In this document: positions 41,301-50,099 of the stretch, one piece after another
Layout of the letters: every line of letters starts with the position of its first letter
How positions within the stretch are numbered: the stretch's first letter is position 1
Assembly (NCBI GenBank): GCA_945861565.1
Contig: CAMAUY010000006.1
Coordinates: 22,211-86,210 of the forward strand
Reading direction: 5' to 3'
Origin: Akkermansia muciniphila
Lineage (GTDB): Bacteria > Verrucomicrobiota > Verrucomicrobiia > Limisphaerales > UBA9464
Length of the DNA stretch: 64,000 bases
Made by a program: the position numbers and the translations under genes
The notes under the pieces: generated by a model
What the model was told of the DNA's origin: nothing
Seen by the model: only the letters and a program-made list of their open reading frames with translations
Database searches by the model: none

Positions 41301-41460
41301 GTGCATCCCGAAGTTGTTGGTAGAGGTTGTCGCGCTGCGACAACCCCGCCCGCGTACAGCGGGCGGAACAGGGCCGCAGGGCGGTTCGTGCCGCGCCTGA
41401 ACGGCGCGGGGACGCCGCAGCGCGGCGTCCGCTACCTTCTCCAACAACTTCGGAATGCAC
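41301..41460. repeat. 160-bp multi-hairpin element with 20-bp terminal inverted repeats (MITE-like or structured RNA)
   Basis: Left end GTGCATCCCGAAGTTGTTGG; reverse complement of right end is GTGCATTCCGAAGTTGTTGG (19/20). Inside: GTTGTCGC-GCT-GCGACAAC, CCGCCCGC-GTACA-GCGGGCGG, CCGCGCC-TGAAC-GGCGCGG, GACGCCGC-AGC-GCGGCGTC. Confidence 0.8.
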
Positions 41461-41469
41461 GGTGCTCCG

Positions 41470-41730
41470 CTACCGCTGTGGTTTTGTCACTTCCCTCTTT
41501 TTCGTTTTCATCGTGGTAACCTTATAGACCTTTCCCTTCTTGTCGTAGGTGGTCCACTCGCCAGTTTGCTGGCCATTATCGAAGTGCCCCGAGCGCATCT
41601 TCGTTCCGTCTAATCGGAACCACTCCCAATACCCAGAGGGGACTCCGTTGGCAGTCTGGCCTTTGGCCCAAATGCTGCCGTCTTTGTGAGACTCGATGTG
41701 TTCCTCTTGGGGTGTTCTTTTGGTAGGCAT
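41470..41730 (-). CDS. Small YwqK/MORN-like repeat protein
   Basis: IESHKDGSIWAKGQTANGVPSGYWEWFRLDGTKMRSGHFDNGQQTGEWTTYDKKGKVYK; start at MPTKRTPQEEH (41730). Confidence 0.6.
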   Translation of the reverse strand: MPTKRTPQEEHIESHKDGSIWAKGQTANGVPSGYWEWFRLDGTKMRSGHFDNGQQTGEWTTYDKKGKVYKVTTMKTKKREVTKPQR

Positions 41731-42000
41731 AATGACGAAGTTCATTGGGCTGCATTTCGATATGCACGGTGCCTGATAGGAGTCCGCCTCGCAAGCGCTG
41801 GCGAACACGGCCGCATCGAAATTCGGGAAGCGCCAGGTCAAGGCCCCCTCAAGATCTGCCTTCGTAGCGTCGCGGATATCTGGAACAAAAGTTGAGGGGC
41901 CGGTGGCCGGTCTGAGCAGCGAATTGTCGGAGTTTGGAAATAACTCCACTCATCTGCAAGTGTCCGACATTGATGGGGCCCCCAAATCTGCGGATAAGGA

Positions 42001-42076
42001 GAACCGCGGATGAACACGGATTGACGCGGATAGAAAGGGCATGGAATCTGGGTCTATCGGCGTTTATCCGTGGTTC
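42001..42076. repeat. Inverted-repeat element, ATCCGTGG family (copy 2)
   Basis: GAACCGCGGATGAACACGGATTGACGCGGATA ... TCTATCGGCGTTTATCCGTGGTTC; near-identical element at 56796-56900. Confidence 0.8.
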
Positions 42077-42152
42077 TCATTCCCCAATAGTCGGTGGCGA
42101 CAAATTCAATTCTCATGGCAAACACAGTCTACTCGGAAATAGCGCTGCGTGC

Positions 42153-42719
42153 TCAATCTGAAATTCGATACCATAATGGCTTCACTGCTCGTCGCCTTGG
42201 CCACCGCGAATCGGCGAGAGAACCTCTCTCGATGACATCCGACGAACAATACAAGTAACCGGAGTGCTTCACGGGAAACCCGCCGCCGGTAAGAAACTCC
42301 ACGGTCAAAACGCCGTTGGTGCCCCGCTGTGCCAGGACGGTGTATGCCAAACTGCCCTCGGCCTGCGAGATGCGGCGCAACTCTGACGAAACCGGAACGC
42401 TGCCTGCCTCCATCTGCTTGATGAGGGCCTCGTAGTTCGGCAGCGCCCGCTGAAAAGTGAAGTGGCGAATGGCCGCCCCAACCACTGGCGCGAATACAAC
42501 CACCAACACGGACACGCCCACAGGCACAAGTGTCCGCCAACGCTCTCGCTGCCAGTGAGTGAACACCCGCACGGAACAGATGAAACCGAACACAAGCAGC
42601 CCAAGTGTCAACAGCATCGAGAAAAGCTGTGTGACCGGAGACGGGTGTGCCGCAAACGCTGCGAATACAAGAAACCAAAGTCCAGCGACCGCGAGCGTGA
42701 TTTTGGTAATGCGCGACAT
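42153..42719 (-). CDS. Hypothetical small membrane protein, putative integron cassette ORF
   Basis: MSRITKITLAVAGLWFLVFAAFAAHPSPVTQLFSMLLTLGLLVFGFICSV... with several TM stretches; ATG lies 5 nt after an attC-type GTTAGGC core site. Confidence 0.6.
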   Translation of the reverse strand: MSRITKITLAVAGLWFLVFAAFAAHPSPVTQLFSMLLTLGLLVFGFICSVRVFTHWQRERWRTLVPVGVSVLVVVFAPVVGAAIRHFTFQRALPNYEALIKQMEAGSVPVSSELRRISQAEGSLAYTVLAQRGTNGVLTVEFLTGGGFPVKHSGYLYCSSDVIERGSLADSRWPRRRAVKPLWYRISD

Positions 42720-42724
42720 ACGCC

Positions 42725-42817
42725 GCCTAACGCTGCTGCTCAGTGACGCGCCGCCGAGGGCATCCAGCATGGAACCACGACGCAACCGGCGCGTTCACTG
42801 GAGCAGCCTGGTTCGGC
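42725..42817 (-). other. attC-like (59-base element) recombination site
   Basis: Minus strand: GCCGAAC CAG GCTGCTCCAGTGAACGCGCCG ... CGGCGCGTCACTGAGCAGC AGC GTTAGGC. R' fits GTTRRRY exactly; R'' matches 6/7; the long arms pair with two extrahelical bases; unpaired 3-nt spacers. Confidence 0.72.
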
Positions 42818-42856
42818 CTCCGGACCTCGAAGAACACCCGCGTCAATCGGCCCGGG

Positions 42857-42923
42857 CATTCGTGTGATTGGTGTGATTCGTGGGCAAAAGCAAATGCGGG
42901 AGTGCCCACGAATGACACGAATG
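42857..42923. repeat. Inverted-repeat element, ATTCGTG family
   Basis: CATTCGTGTGATTGGTGTGATTCGTGGGC ... GCCCACGAATGACACGAATG. Confidence 0.75.
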
Positions 42924-43033
42924 AAAACCTAGCGCTCTCATGTTGAACGTGGAGAGTGGACCGACCGAACAGATATTGGGCCAATCTTGGATATAGCCCA
43001 ACGCGGACTGATTTATTCTAGCCGGGTGCCGGC

Positions 43034-43072
43034 TTTTGGACTGTGTGGAGTAAATGCTATTTCGTGAAATTC
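43034..43072. repeat. Dispersed ~40-bp repeat, copy 2
   Basis: TTTTGGACTGTGTGGAGTAAATGCTATTTCGTGAAATTC; ungapped alignment to 32244-32282. Confidence 0.75.
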
Positions 43073-43079
43073 CCGGCCA

Positions 43080-44903
43080 TCAGCTCTTTTTGAAGGCCTC
43101 GATATGCTCGATTCGGAATCGCCGCTTTTCGCCGATCTCGGTGAATTCGACTTCCTTGCCGACAGGCTGTCCAACGAACGCCTTCGCCAGGGGGGTCAGA
43201 TAGCTCAGGATATTCTTGTCGGGATCACCGTCCCAAGCCCCGAGAATGGTGTAGGTCTCAGGTTTGTTGGTGGTGAGGTCGAGGACGCGAATAATGGTTC
43301 CGGGGCTGACGACATCGAGTCGGGGATTATCGAAGTCGGTGCCGCGGGCGCGGTTCAATTCCACTTCGAGCTCATGTTTCCGGCGAGAAAGGACCTTTTG
43401 GGTTTCTTTGGCTGCCTTGTATTCCGCGTTCTCGCGGAGGTCCCCGTAACTGCGAGCGAGGGCGATATCCTTCACGTTGGCCGGAACCCGTTTCTGGACG
43501 AGCTCTTCGTACTCCGCTTTCCGCCGCTCGAGGCTCGGCCACGAAACGACGAACGTCTGGTCCTCTTTGTCCTTCTTTTGATCCCCGGTGATCATGCTCT
43601 GAATCGCCGGATATTGCTTAACGATACGGCCGAGGAGCGAGCGCTTATCCATGTCGTCAAACGCAGGGGATAACTGGAGATTGCGGGTCAAATCCTTAAT
43701 CACGTCGAAATCGGTGGACTCGATCAATTCCGGGAGCAGTTGTTGATCGGAGAGGATGAAATCGTGCAGGCGATTGGATTTCTTTTCGTTGAAGGCATCC
43801 CGTTCCATGGCCGTGAGCATGGCGCGGAAGACTTCCGGGGTGAACAGTTCCACGAACGCCTCGCTTCGTTCCTTTCCGAACCATAACAAGAGCTCGCTGC
43901 TCGCTCCGTGCTGGCCAATCAGTCGTGCGAGCGTGTCGTACAGCAGCTGGGTCTTCCCCTCCTGCATCAGCAGGCGGGCCGTTTCGCCGCAGAGCCGGGC
44001 GCCGCTGGAATTGAGAATTCCAACGAGCTGCGGACCCCATTCCGTTACGTGGTTCTTGAACGACTCGAGGGCGCGCCGTTGCCGAGGCGCAGAGGTTTCA
44101 TCAAAAAACGTATGGAGGCGCTGGCTATGAGCCCACACAGCGGCTTCGGTGGGGTGGGCCGGGTCGGCGGGGAGTCCCGCCGCCACTCGGACATCGTCCC
44201 GTGCAAAAATCCCCTCCAGAGCGAGCGAGGGCATCGTCGTCAGATGCGATTGGATGTCGGCATTCAGTACCCCGAGCACTTCGGTTACAACCGACTGCTT
44301 GTCTTGGAGGTCCCCCATGCACTTGGCGACCTCGAGCGCGACCGCAATGCGCGCCTTCAACCCCTTGGCGGTGCGGAACTCGGAGCCGAGGCGCGTCTGG
44401 AGCGACACCTCCGTTTCCTGGAGCAGGATCGGTTCTGACTTCTTGGCCGGGATGTTGAAGTGGCCGTCCTTTTTCATCTCGGTTCGGGCGGCTTCCCACC
44501 ATTTCTTCCAGTCCTCGCCGATAACATCCGGTACGAGGGCAGCCTGGATCTGATCGATAGTCGCGCGGTTATTGAAACTTCGCAGCACGAGGCGAACAAC
44601 GTCCAGATGGTGCAAGGCCGCCTGTTGTTTGAGGCCGGGGAGGTCCGTGGCCTTCCGTGCGAGGATATGCTCCTTGCCCACGGGCTTCAGGGATTCGGCC
44701 GCAAACGACAGGTCCATGGCGTGTCCTGCCTTCGAATGAAAATCGATCGACATCCGCCCGAGAACGACGTCCACGGTTCGGATCCGGCCAAAACCCCAGC
44801 TTTTGTGCACTCCAAAGCCACCTTGGACCAGAGCCATTAGCGGTTCGATGTGCCGGTGAGTGATCTTCCCAGTGGCGACCAGTTTCTCGAGTTCTTCCTT
44901 CAT
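43080..44903 (-). CDS. greA: GreA/GreB family transcription elongation factor with long N-terminal domain
   Basis: C-terminus: ALARSYGDLRENAEYKAAKETQKVLSRRKHELEVELNRA and TIIRVLDLTTNKPETYTILGAWDGDPDKNILSYLTPLAKAFVGQPVGKEVEF; preceded by about 440 aa not part of canonical GreA. Confidence 0.85.
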   Translation of the reverse strand: MKEELEKLVATGKITHRHIEPLMALVQGGFGVHKSWGFGRIRTVDVVLGRMSIDFHSKAGHAMDLSFAAESLKPVGKEHILARKATDLPGLKQQAALHHLDVVRLVLRSFNNRATIDQIQAALVPDVIGEDWKKWWEAARTEMKKDGHFNIPAKKSEPILLQETEVSLQTRLGSEFRTAKGLKARIAVALEVAKCMGDLQDKQSVVTEVLGVLNADIQSHLTTMPSLALEGIFARDDVRVAAGLPADPAHPTEAAVWAHSQRLHTFFDETSAPRQRRALESFKNHVTEWGPQLVGILNSSGARLCGETARLLMQEGKTQLLYDTLARLIGQHGASSELLLWFGKERSEAFVELFTPEVFRAMLTAMERDAFNEKKSNRLHDFILSDQQLLPELIESTDFDVIKDLTRNLQLSPAFDDMDKRSLLGRIVKQYPAIQSMITGDQKKDKEDQTFVVSWPSLERRKAEYEELVQKRVPANVKDIALARSYGDLRENAEYKAAKETQKVLSRRKHELEVELNRARGTDFDNPRLDVVSPGTIIRVLDLTTNKPETYTILGAWDGDPDKNILSYLTPLAKAFVGQPVGKEVEFTEIGEKRRFRIEHIEAFKKS

Positions 44904-44952
44904 TTTTGGTAATTCCTCGCACGTTTCCGTGAGGTCCGGCCACTATGCCTTC

Positions 44953-46272
44953 GTGGCCGCATCGAAACCAAGAGAATTTGCCGTCCGTAGTTTACTCAAT
45001 GCCGGACAACCCGGAGATTTCATCGAGCATCGTCTCGATGAGGATCCCGGCTGGGCCGCGCTTTCGCCGGCCGACGGCCGCCTTGCACGCGAACTGATTT
45101 TTGGAGTCATTCGGTGGTCCGCAACCCTCGATTGGCTGATCAACCGCCGAACCCAGGGCCGGCCCCAAAAGCCGGCCTTGAGACAGCTCCTTCGAACCGG
45201 GCTTTATCAGTTGTTTTGGCTCGACCGGATTCCGCCCCACGCTGCGGTGAATGAAACGGTGCAACTCGCGAGAGATCTGGGGTTTGGGTCACAGAGTGGG
45301 TTCGTGAATGCGGTCTTGCGCGGCTGTCTTCGGGAACAAGAATCCCTCCGAAAAGAACTGCTCGATTTACGCGAATCGGAGCCTGCCATGGGTTGGTCGC
45401 ATCCGGCCTGGCTTATCGACCGGTGGCAGGATCGATGGGGACGGCTCGACACTACGCGATTGCTGGCCCTGAATAACACCCCGCCGGGGACTTTCGCCCG
45501 ACTCAATACCCTGCGAACGGACGCTGTTTCGTTGACCGCCCGGTGGCGAGAAGAACTCGTCGATTTTCAGCCTGTTCACCGTGATTGGTGTCCGGATGGC
45601 ATCCTTTTTGAACTGAAAGACCATCCCTCGCTGGCGACATTGGGATCTTTTGTGGGGGGGGGATTCTACGTGCAAGACCCCAGCACCCTGCTGGCGGTGG
45701 AACAATTGGATCCACAACCGGGCGAGGTGGCACTCGATTTCTGTTCCGCACCAGGCGGGAAGACGACCTGGATGGCGGCACGGATGAAAAATCAAGGTCG
45801 ACTCGTGGCGCACGATAATAGTCGTGACCGGTTGCGTTGGGTGCTGGAGAACTGCCGGCGGCTTGGGGTGACCTGCGTGGAGACAACCGAGGCGGGTGCG
45901 GGCGTGGTGGCGGAACCGTCGACGTTCGACCGGATCCTGGTCGATGCGCCCTGTTCCAACACGGGAGTTCTGCGTCGGCGAATTGAATTGCGGTGGCGGA
46001 TTCGCCCCGAGGAAATTAATCGACTTGCGACCGAACAGCTGAGGCTGCTGATGCTGGCCGCGCCGTTGCTGAAGCCAGGGGGAACATTGGTTTACAGTAC
46101 GTGCAGTCTCGAGCCGGAGGAGAATTCGCAAGTGGCCAGTGAATTCTCGGCGAGACACCCCGCTTTTCAACTTGCGGCGGAACGGCAACTTCTGCCCTTT
46201 CGAGATGGCGCGGATGGCGTGTATGTGGCGCGCTGGGTTCGGAGTCTGGGTCCCGATGCACCCACCGGATGA
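44953..46272 (+). CDS. rsmB: 16S rRNA (cytosine(967)-C(5))-methyltransferase
   Basis: NusB-like N-terminus (RSLLNAGQPGDFIEHRL, RLARELIFGVIRWSATLDWLI), DFCSAPGGKTTWMAARM, VDAPCSNTGVLRRRIELRWR, LVYSTCSLEPEENSQV. Start uncertain (longest ORF begins at 44860 inside greA). Confidence 0.92.
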   Translation: MAASKPREFAVRSLLNAGQPGDFIEHRLDEDPGWAALSPADGRLARELIFGVIRWSATLDWLINRRTQGRPQKPALRQLLRTGLYQLFWLDRIPPHAAVNETVQLARDLGFGSQSGFVNAVLRGCLREQESLRKELLDLRESEPAMGWSHPAWLIDRWQDRWGRLDTTRLLALNNTPPGTFARLNTLRTDAVSLTARWREELVDFQPVHRDWCPDGILFELKDHPSLATLGSFVGGGFYVQDPSTLLAVEQLDPQPGEVALDFCSAPGGKTTWMAARMKNQGRLVAHDNSRDRLRWVLENCRRLGVTCVETTEAGAGVVAEPSTFDRILVDAPCSNTGVLRRRIELRWRIRPEEINRLATEQLRLLMLAAPLLKPGGTLVYSTCSLEPEENSQVASEFSARHPAFQLAAERQLLPFRDGADGVYVARWVRSLGPDAPTG

Positions 46273-46399
46273 GTTGGCAGTCAATGCCTGCGGTGCGGTC
46301 CGTCCGGGCACCCGGAACTCGGTCCACCGTCGCAGCGGAAAAATTCGTATATCAGCGGAGACGAATTTCCGGCATCAATTACCGGGTCCGTCTCCGTGC

Positions 46400-47089
46400 A
46401 TGAACATCTCCTCCGCCATCTTTCACCGCAGCGCCCCGGATCTGGAGTCGTGTCCGGACGAATCTCTACCGGAATTCGCCTTTATTGGCCGATCCAATGT
46501 GGGTAAGTCCTCGCTGCTAAACATGCTCTCCGGTAAGCCTGATCTCGCCAAGGTTTCGGCCACTCCCGGGCACACCAAGATGATCAATCTCTTCACGATC
46601 AATAAGACGTGGCGATTGGTCGACTTGCCGGGATATGGGTTTGCCCACGTGGCGCGGAAGGACATGGCAAAATTTAATCACGCTGTGTCCAACTACTTGG
46701 AGAACCGGCCCAACCTCCGCGGGGTCTTTGTCCTTCTCGACTCCAGCCTTCCACCGCAGAAGCTGGACCTCGAGTTCGTGCAGTGGCTCGCGCGGATCTC
46801 CGCGCCGATTGTCCTCATCTTCACCAAGATCGATAAATCGTCGCCGACCCATGTGCAGACGAACATCGAGGCCTTTAAAGCACACCTCTCGGCTTGGTGT
46901 GAGCAATTGCCGGAGATTTTTATCTGCTCGTCTGTGACGAAACAGGGCCGGAGCGAGCTTCTCGGGGCGATCGAAAAGACCCTCGTTGCCGAACGGGGAA
47001 AGAGCGCGAGCTCACCCCAACGATCCGAGCGAAAGCGGGAGTCATCGAAGATCGAGCAGCAGCGTGCCCCTTGGAACCGCCTCCTCTGA
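46400..47089 (+). CDS. engB: Ribosome biogenesis GTP-binding protein YihA/YsxC
   Basis: EFAFIGRSNVGKSSLLNMLSGKPDLAKVSATPGHTKMINLFTINKTWRLVDLPGYGFAHV; IFTKIDKSS. Start at ATG 46400. Confidence 0.95.
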   Translation: MNISSAIFHRSAPDLESCPDESLPEFAFIGRSNVGKSSLLNMLSGKPDLAKVSATPGHTKMINLFTINKTWRLVDLPGYGFAHVARKDMAKFNHAVSNYLENRPNLRGVFVLLDSSLPPQKLDLEFVQWLARISAPIVLIFTKIDKSSPTHVQTNIEAFKAHLSAWCEQLPEIFICSSVTKQGRSELLGAIEKTLVAERGKSASSPQRSERKRESSKIEQQRAPWNRLL

Positions 47090-47127
47090 CGAAAAATTGG
47101 GCCCGCAACTAATGGGGGGAACTGGCT

Positions 47128-47844
47128 GTGACGAACAAGAGCATCCGCCTCCAAGCGACACGCCGATCAGGGCGGGGGTTCACGCTGATTGAGCTACTCG
47201 TCGTAATTGCCATCATTTCGATCCTGGCATCGATGCTTCTGCCGGCGCTCAGCAAGGCCAAGGAAGCCTCCAGAAAGGCTCGTTGCCTTAGCAATCTCCG
47301 CCAGATGGGACTGGGCATGATGATGTACGCTGAAGACAACAACGGATCGATCCCGCGGGGAAACTTCCCAATCTGGTGGAAAATCTTCACACCGATGCTT
47401 GGCGGACAGAGCGAAAAGGATTATGCCAAGGTTCAGATATATACCTGCCCCAGTTATCCCGAAAAGAAGCAGCTCATTTGTTACGTGGACAACGCATGGA
47501 CTTTTAGCAGCCCGCGCGACAGGGTTGGTAAAGAGGTGACCGGAGTGACCCGCGTGGCCGCTTTTCAGCAACCTTCAGATTCAGTATATTTCGCCGACAA
47601 CGAAGACGGCCCGTGGAGACCTGTCATCAGGGCTCTGTCGATTAATGGCTCTGCGGAAGTGAACGACGTGTGGAATCCCAGCCACTTGCCCTATGCTCCG
47701 GGCGGAAAAATCCTAAACCGCGAGCGTCGTGTCGCGCGGGCACGACACGGGGCCGGCCCCAACTTGTTATTTTTTGACGGCCACGGAGCTTGGAAAAAGG
47801 CTCAGTTAATCACGGTCGATGACTGGCGCGAGCAACGTTGGTAA
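47128..47844 (+). CDS. Prepilin-type N-terminal cleavage/methylation domain protein
   Basis: [59 protein letters not shown]-terminal [12 protein letters not shown]. Confidence 0.92.
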   Translation: MTNKSIRLQATRRSGRGFTLIELLVVIAIISILASMLLPALSKAKEASRKARCLSNLRQMGLGMMMYAEDNNGSIPRGNFPIWWKIFTPMLGGQSEKDYAKVQIYTCPSYPEKKQLICYVDNAWTFSSPRDRVGKEVTGVTRVAAFQQPSDSVYFADNEDGPWRPVIRALSINGSAEVNDVWNPSHLPYAPGGKILNRERRVARARHGAGPNLLFFDGHGAWKKAQLITVDDWREQRW

Positions 47845-48006
47845 CGGGCAGGCGAATTCCGGTGGGAAGTGAAATAGAATTCAGGCTGCGATTAGAAGCT
47901 CGGATAGGCTATGGCAATGGGCTTGCCACTGGAGAGCCAATTATTGACCGCTTCGCGCTTAAAGATTTGGTCGAATTTGCGGCGGACTTTGAGAGAAGAA
48001 TTTTTA

Positions 48007-48905
48007 ATGGCTTTCACGATACATGATTTGCCCTATTCTCTCTCCACCAATTTGAAGCAACTTCAGATTGACCCCACCTTCAGCGATGAGAATTGGATCA
48101 GCATGGGCGGGTACTCGGGGGTCAACGGAGGAGTGTGGGACATGGTCGCGGATGCCGCCGGCAACTTCTACATCGGCGGCGATTTTACTGCCGTGGGCAA
48201 TGTCACTGCGAACTGTGTGGCAAAGTGGGACGGGATCGCATGGTCAGCGTTGGGCTCAGGGCTGGACAGCGGTCCGCCCATGCGAGCGTCTATGCACTGG
48301 CGGTTTCAGGCGCAAACCTCTACGTGGGCGGAATCTTTACGAGCGCGGGCGGCACGCCAGCCAGCAGCATTGCCAATTGGGACGGGAGCACGTGGTCGCC
48401 CTTGGGATCGGGCTTGGATGCCAGAATTAGCGCCCTGGCGGTATCGGGCACCAACCTGTATGTGACCGGCGACTTCATGACGGCAGGTGGCATTACGTGC
48501 AATAACATAGCCAGATGGGACAGGAGCGTTTGGTCGCACATGGGATCAGGGTTGAATTTCCGTGGAAATGCTCTGGCGGTTTCAGGGCCTGATCTCTACG
48601 TGGGCGGGGACTTCGACGTGGCGGGCGGCAAGGTTTCAGCTCGTGTGGCCAAAGCGAATATTTCGCCGCCTTCAGCGCCGGTCATCAGGAACATCGGTCA
48701 GGCCGGAGCCAACGTGGTGCTCCGCGGCACGAACGGTCCGGCGGGCGCGGCGTATTACGTCCTGACCGGCACGAATGTCGCCCAGCCCAGGGTGAATTGG
48801 ACGCGTCTGGCGACCAACCGGTTTGACGCCGCCGAGATTTTCACGTCCACCAACACAATCGCTCCAGTTGTCCCACAGCGATTCTATTCGTTGGAGGTGC
48901 CGTAG
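48007..48905 (+). pseudogene. Repetitive beta-propeller-like protein, disrupted by a frameshift near 48250-48285
   Basis: Frame 1 (ORF 47911-48465) encodes FYIGGDFTAVGNVTANCVAKWDGIAWSALGSGLDSG; frame 2 (ORF 48093-48905) resumes VYALAVSGANLYVGGIFTSAGGTPASSIANWDGSTWSPLGSGL plus two further repeats and a C-terminal domain. Confidence 0.8.
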
Positions 48906-48952
48906 GCTGATAAAGGGTGCGAGCAGCGGTGGGATCAACTTGCCGCCCCACA

Positions 48953-49957
48953 CTAGAAGGTGGCGATCGGATTCACGGGAGAACCTGTTCCTTTAGGCAC
49001 GGCCCAGGGCGCAAGCGTCAGCAAGAATTCCCAGCGCTGGCGCTTCTCGCAGGCGGCGCCGAGGGCTTCCAGGTCGCAACAGTCCAGAATGTGAATTCCG
49101 GCGGCGATCAGCATCACCTGGTGAATGGGGTGAGTCACTCCTTCGATTTGCGAGGGGGCCACGTCACTCCCGTCATCGCTGCCGAGCATGGCAATGTCCC
49201 GCTTTTTGAGCCAGGCGGCGCAACTGGCATGCAAGCCGGCCGAAAGATTGCCCACATCCCAAGCCCCTTTGGCGGCTCGGCGCGCCCAACGCCCCGTGCG
49301 TATAATCACGATGTCCCCCGGGCCGACCCGCAGTCCGGACTGCTTCTCCCACGCGTCCAGATCCTCAGGATGAATGGCGGCGCCGGCATCGAGATAGGGA
49401 ACTCCCTTGAGTCGGGGGATATCGACGAGGATTCCACGGGATACAATGCCGTTCTGCACATTCAACATGCCCAGCTTCGACGCGCCATCGGCTGTGATCG
49501 TCTCCTGGGGAACGCCGTTGTACATCTTGCCCTTATAAAACATGTGTCCCAACGAATCCATGTGGGTATGAGCGTGTCCATGATACGAAACGATGTAGGT
49601 ATCGGCCGCGAACTGGCCGGGGTTGTTCAAACCCGTCAGCATCATCTTGTGGATGAACGGGGCGGGATTGTCCGCCGCTGCCGTTTTCTCCAACGGGCGC
49701 GCCAGTGAAAGCGTCACACCCTCCCTGACCAGACTGTAAGCCTGACGCCGCTTCTCCGGCGTGATGAGATTCATGGTCCCAAGCTGATCGTCGTTACCCC
49801 AGCGCCCCCAATTGGAAAGCTCAGTCATCAAGAGGTCGATGTCGGCTTTCGTCTTCGGCCGGGCGGCTGGGCTTGTCGACTGGGCAATAACCGCCTCGGC
49901 TGTGGACAAGGCCAAAGCGGCCAGCATGCAGTGGGTGATGATCGTCAAGCGGTGCAT
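48953..49957 (-). CDS. Cyclase family protein (kynurenine formamidase-like)
   Basis: LSNWGRWGNDDQLGTMNLITPEKRRQAYSLVREGVTLSLARPL, HGHAHTHMDSLGHMFYKGKMYNG, GDIVIIRTGRWARR. Confidence 0.85.
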   Translation of the reverse strand: MHRLTIITHCMLAALALSTAEAVIAQSTSPAARPKTKADIDLLMTELSNWGRWGNDDQLGTMNLITPEKRRQAYSLVREGVTLSLARPLEKTAAADNPAPFIHKMMLTGLNNPGQFAADTYIVSYHGHAHTHMDSLGHMFYKGKMYNGVPQETITADGASKLGMLNVQNGIVSRGILVDIPRLKGVPYLDAGAAIHPEDLDAWEKQSGLRVGPGDIVIIRTGRWARRAAKGAWDVGNLSAGLHASCAAWLKKRDIAMLGSDDGSDVAPSQIEGVTHPIHQVMLIAAGIHILDCCDLEALGAACEKRQRWEFLLTLAPWAVPKGTGSPVNPIATF

Positions 49958-50099
49958 TTCTCGGTTCAGGGTTTCGTTTCGTCAACGGGGAGGCTCTTGG
50001 GACCCTCCGCCGCCGGTTTTGGGCTGTCAAACTTGAAACCGAAGATGCCCGGCCTCGCGGCGCATCCCGCCCGATCTTGTCGGAGCAGGTAGCGGACGA

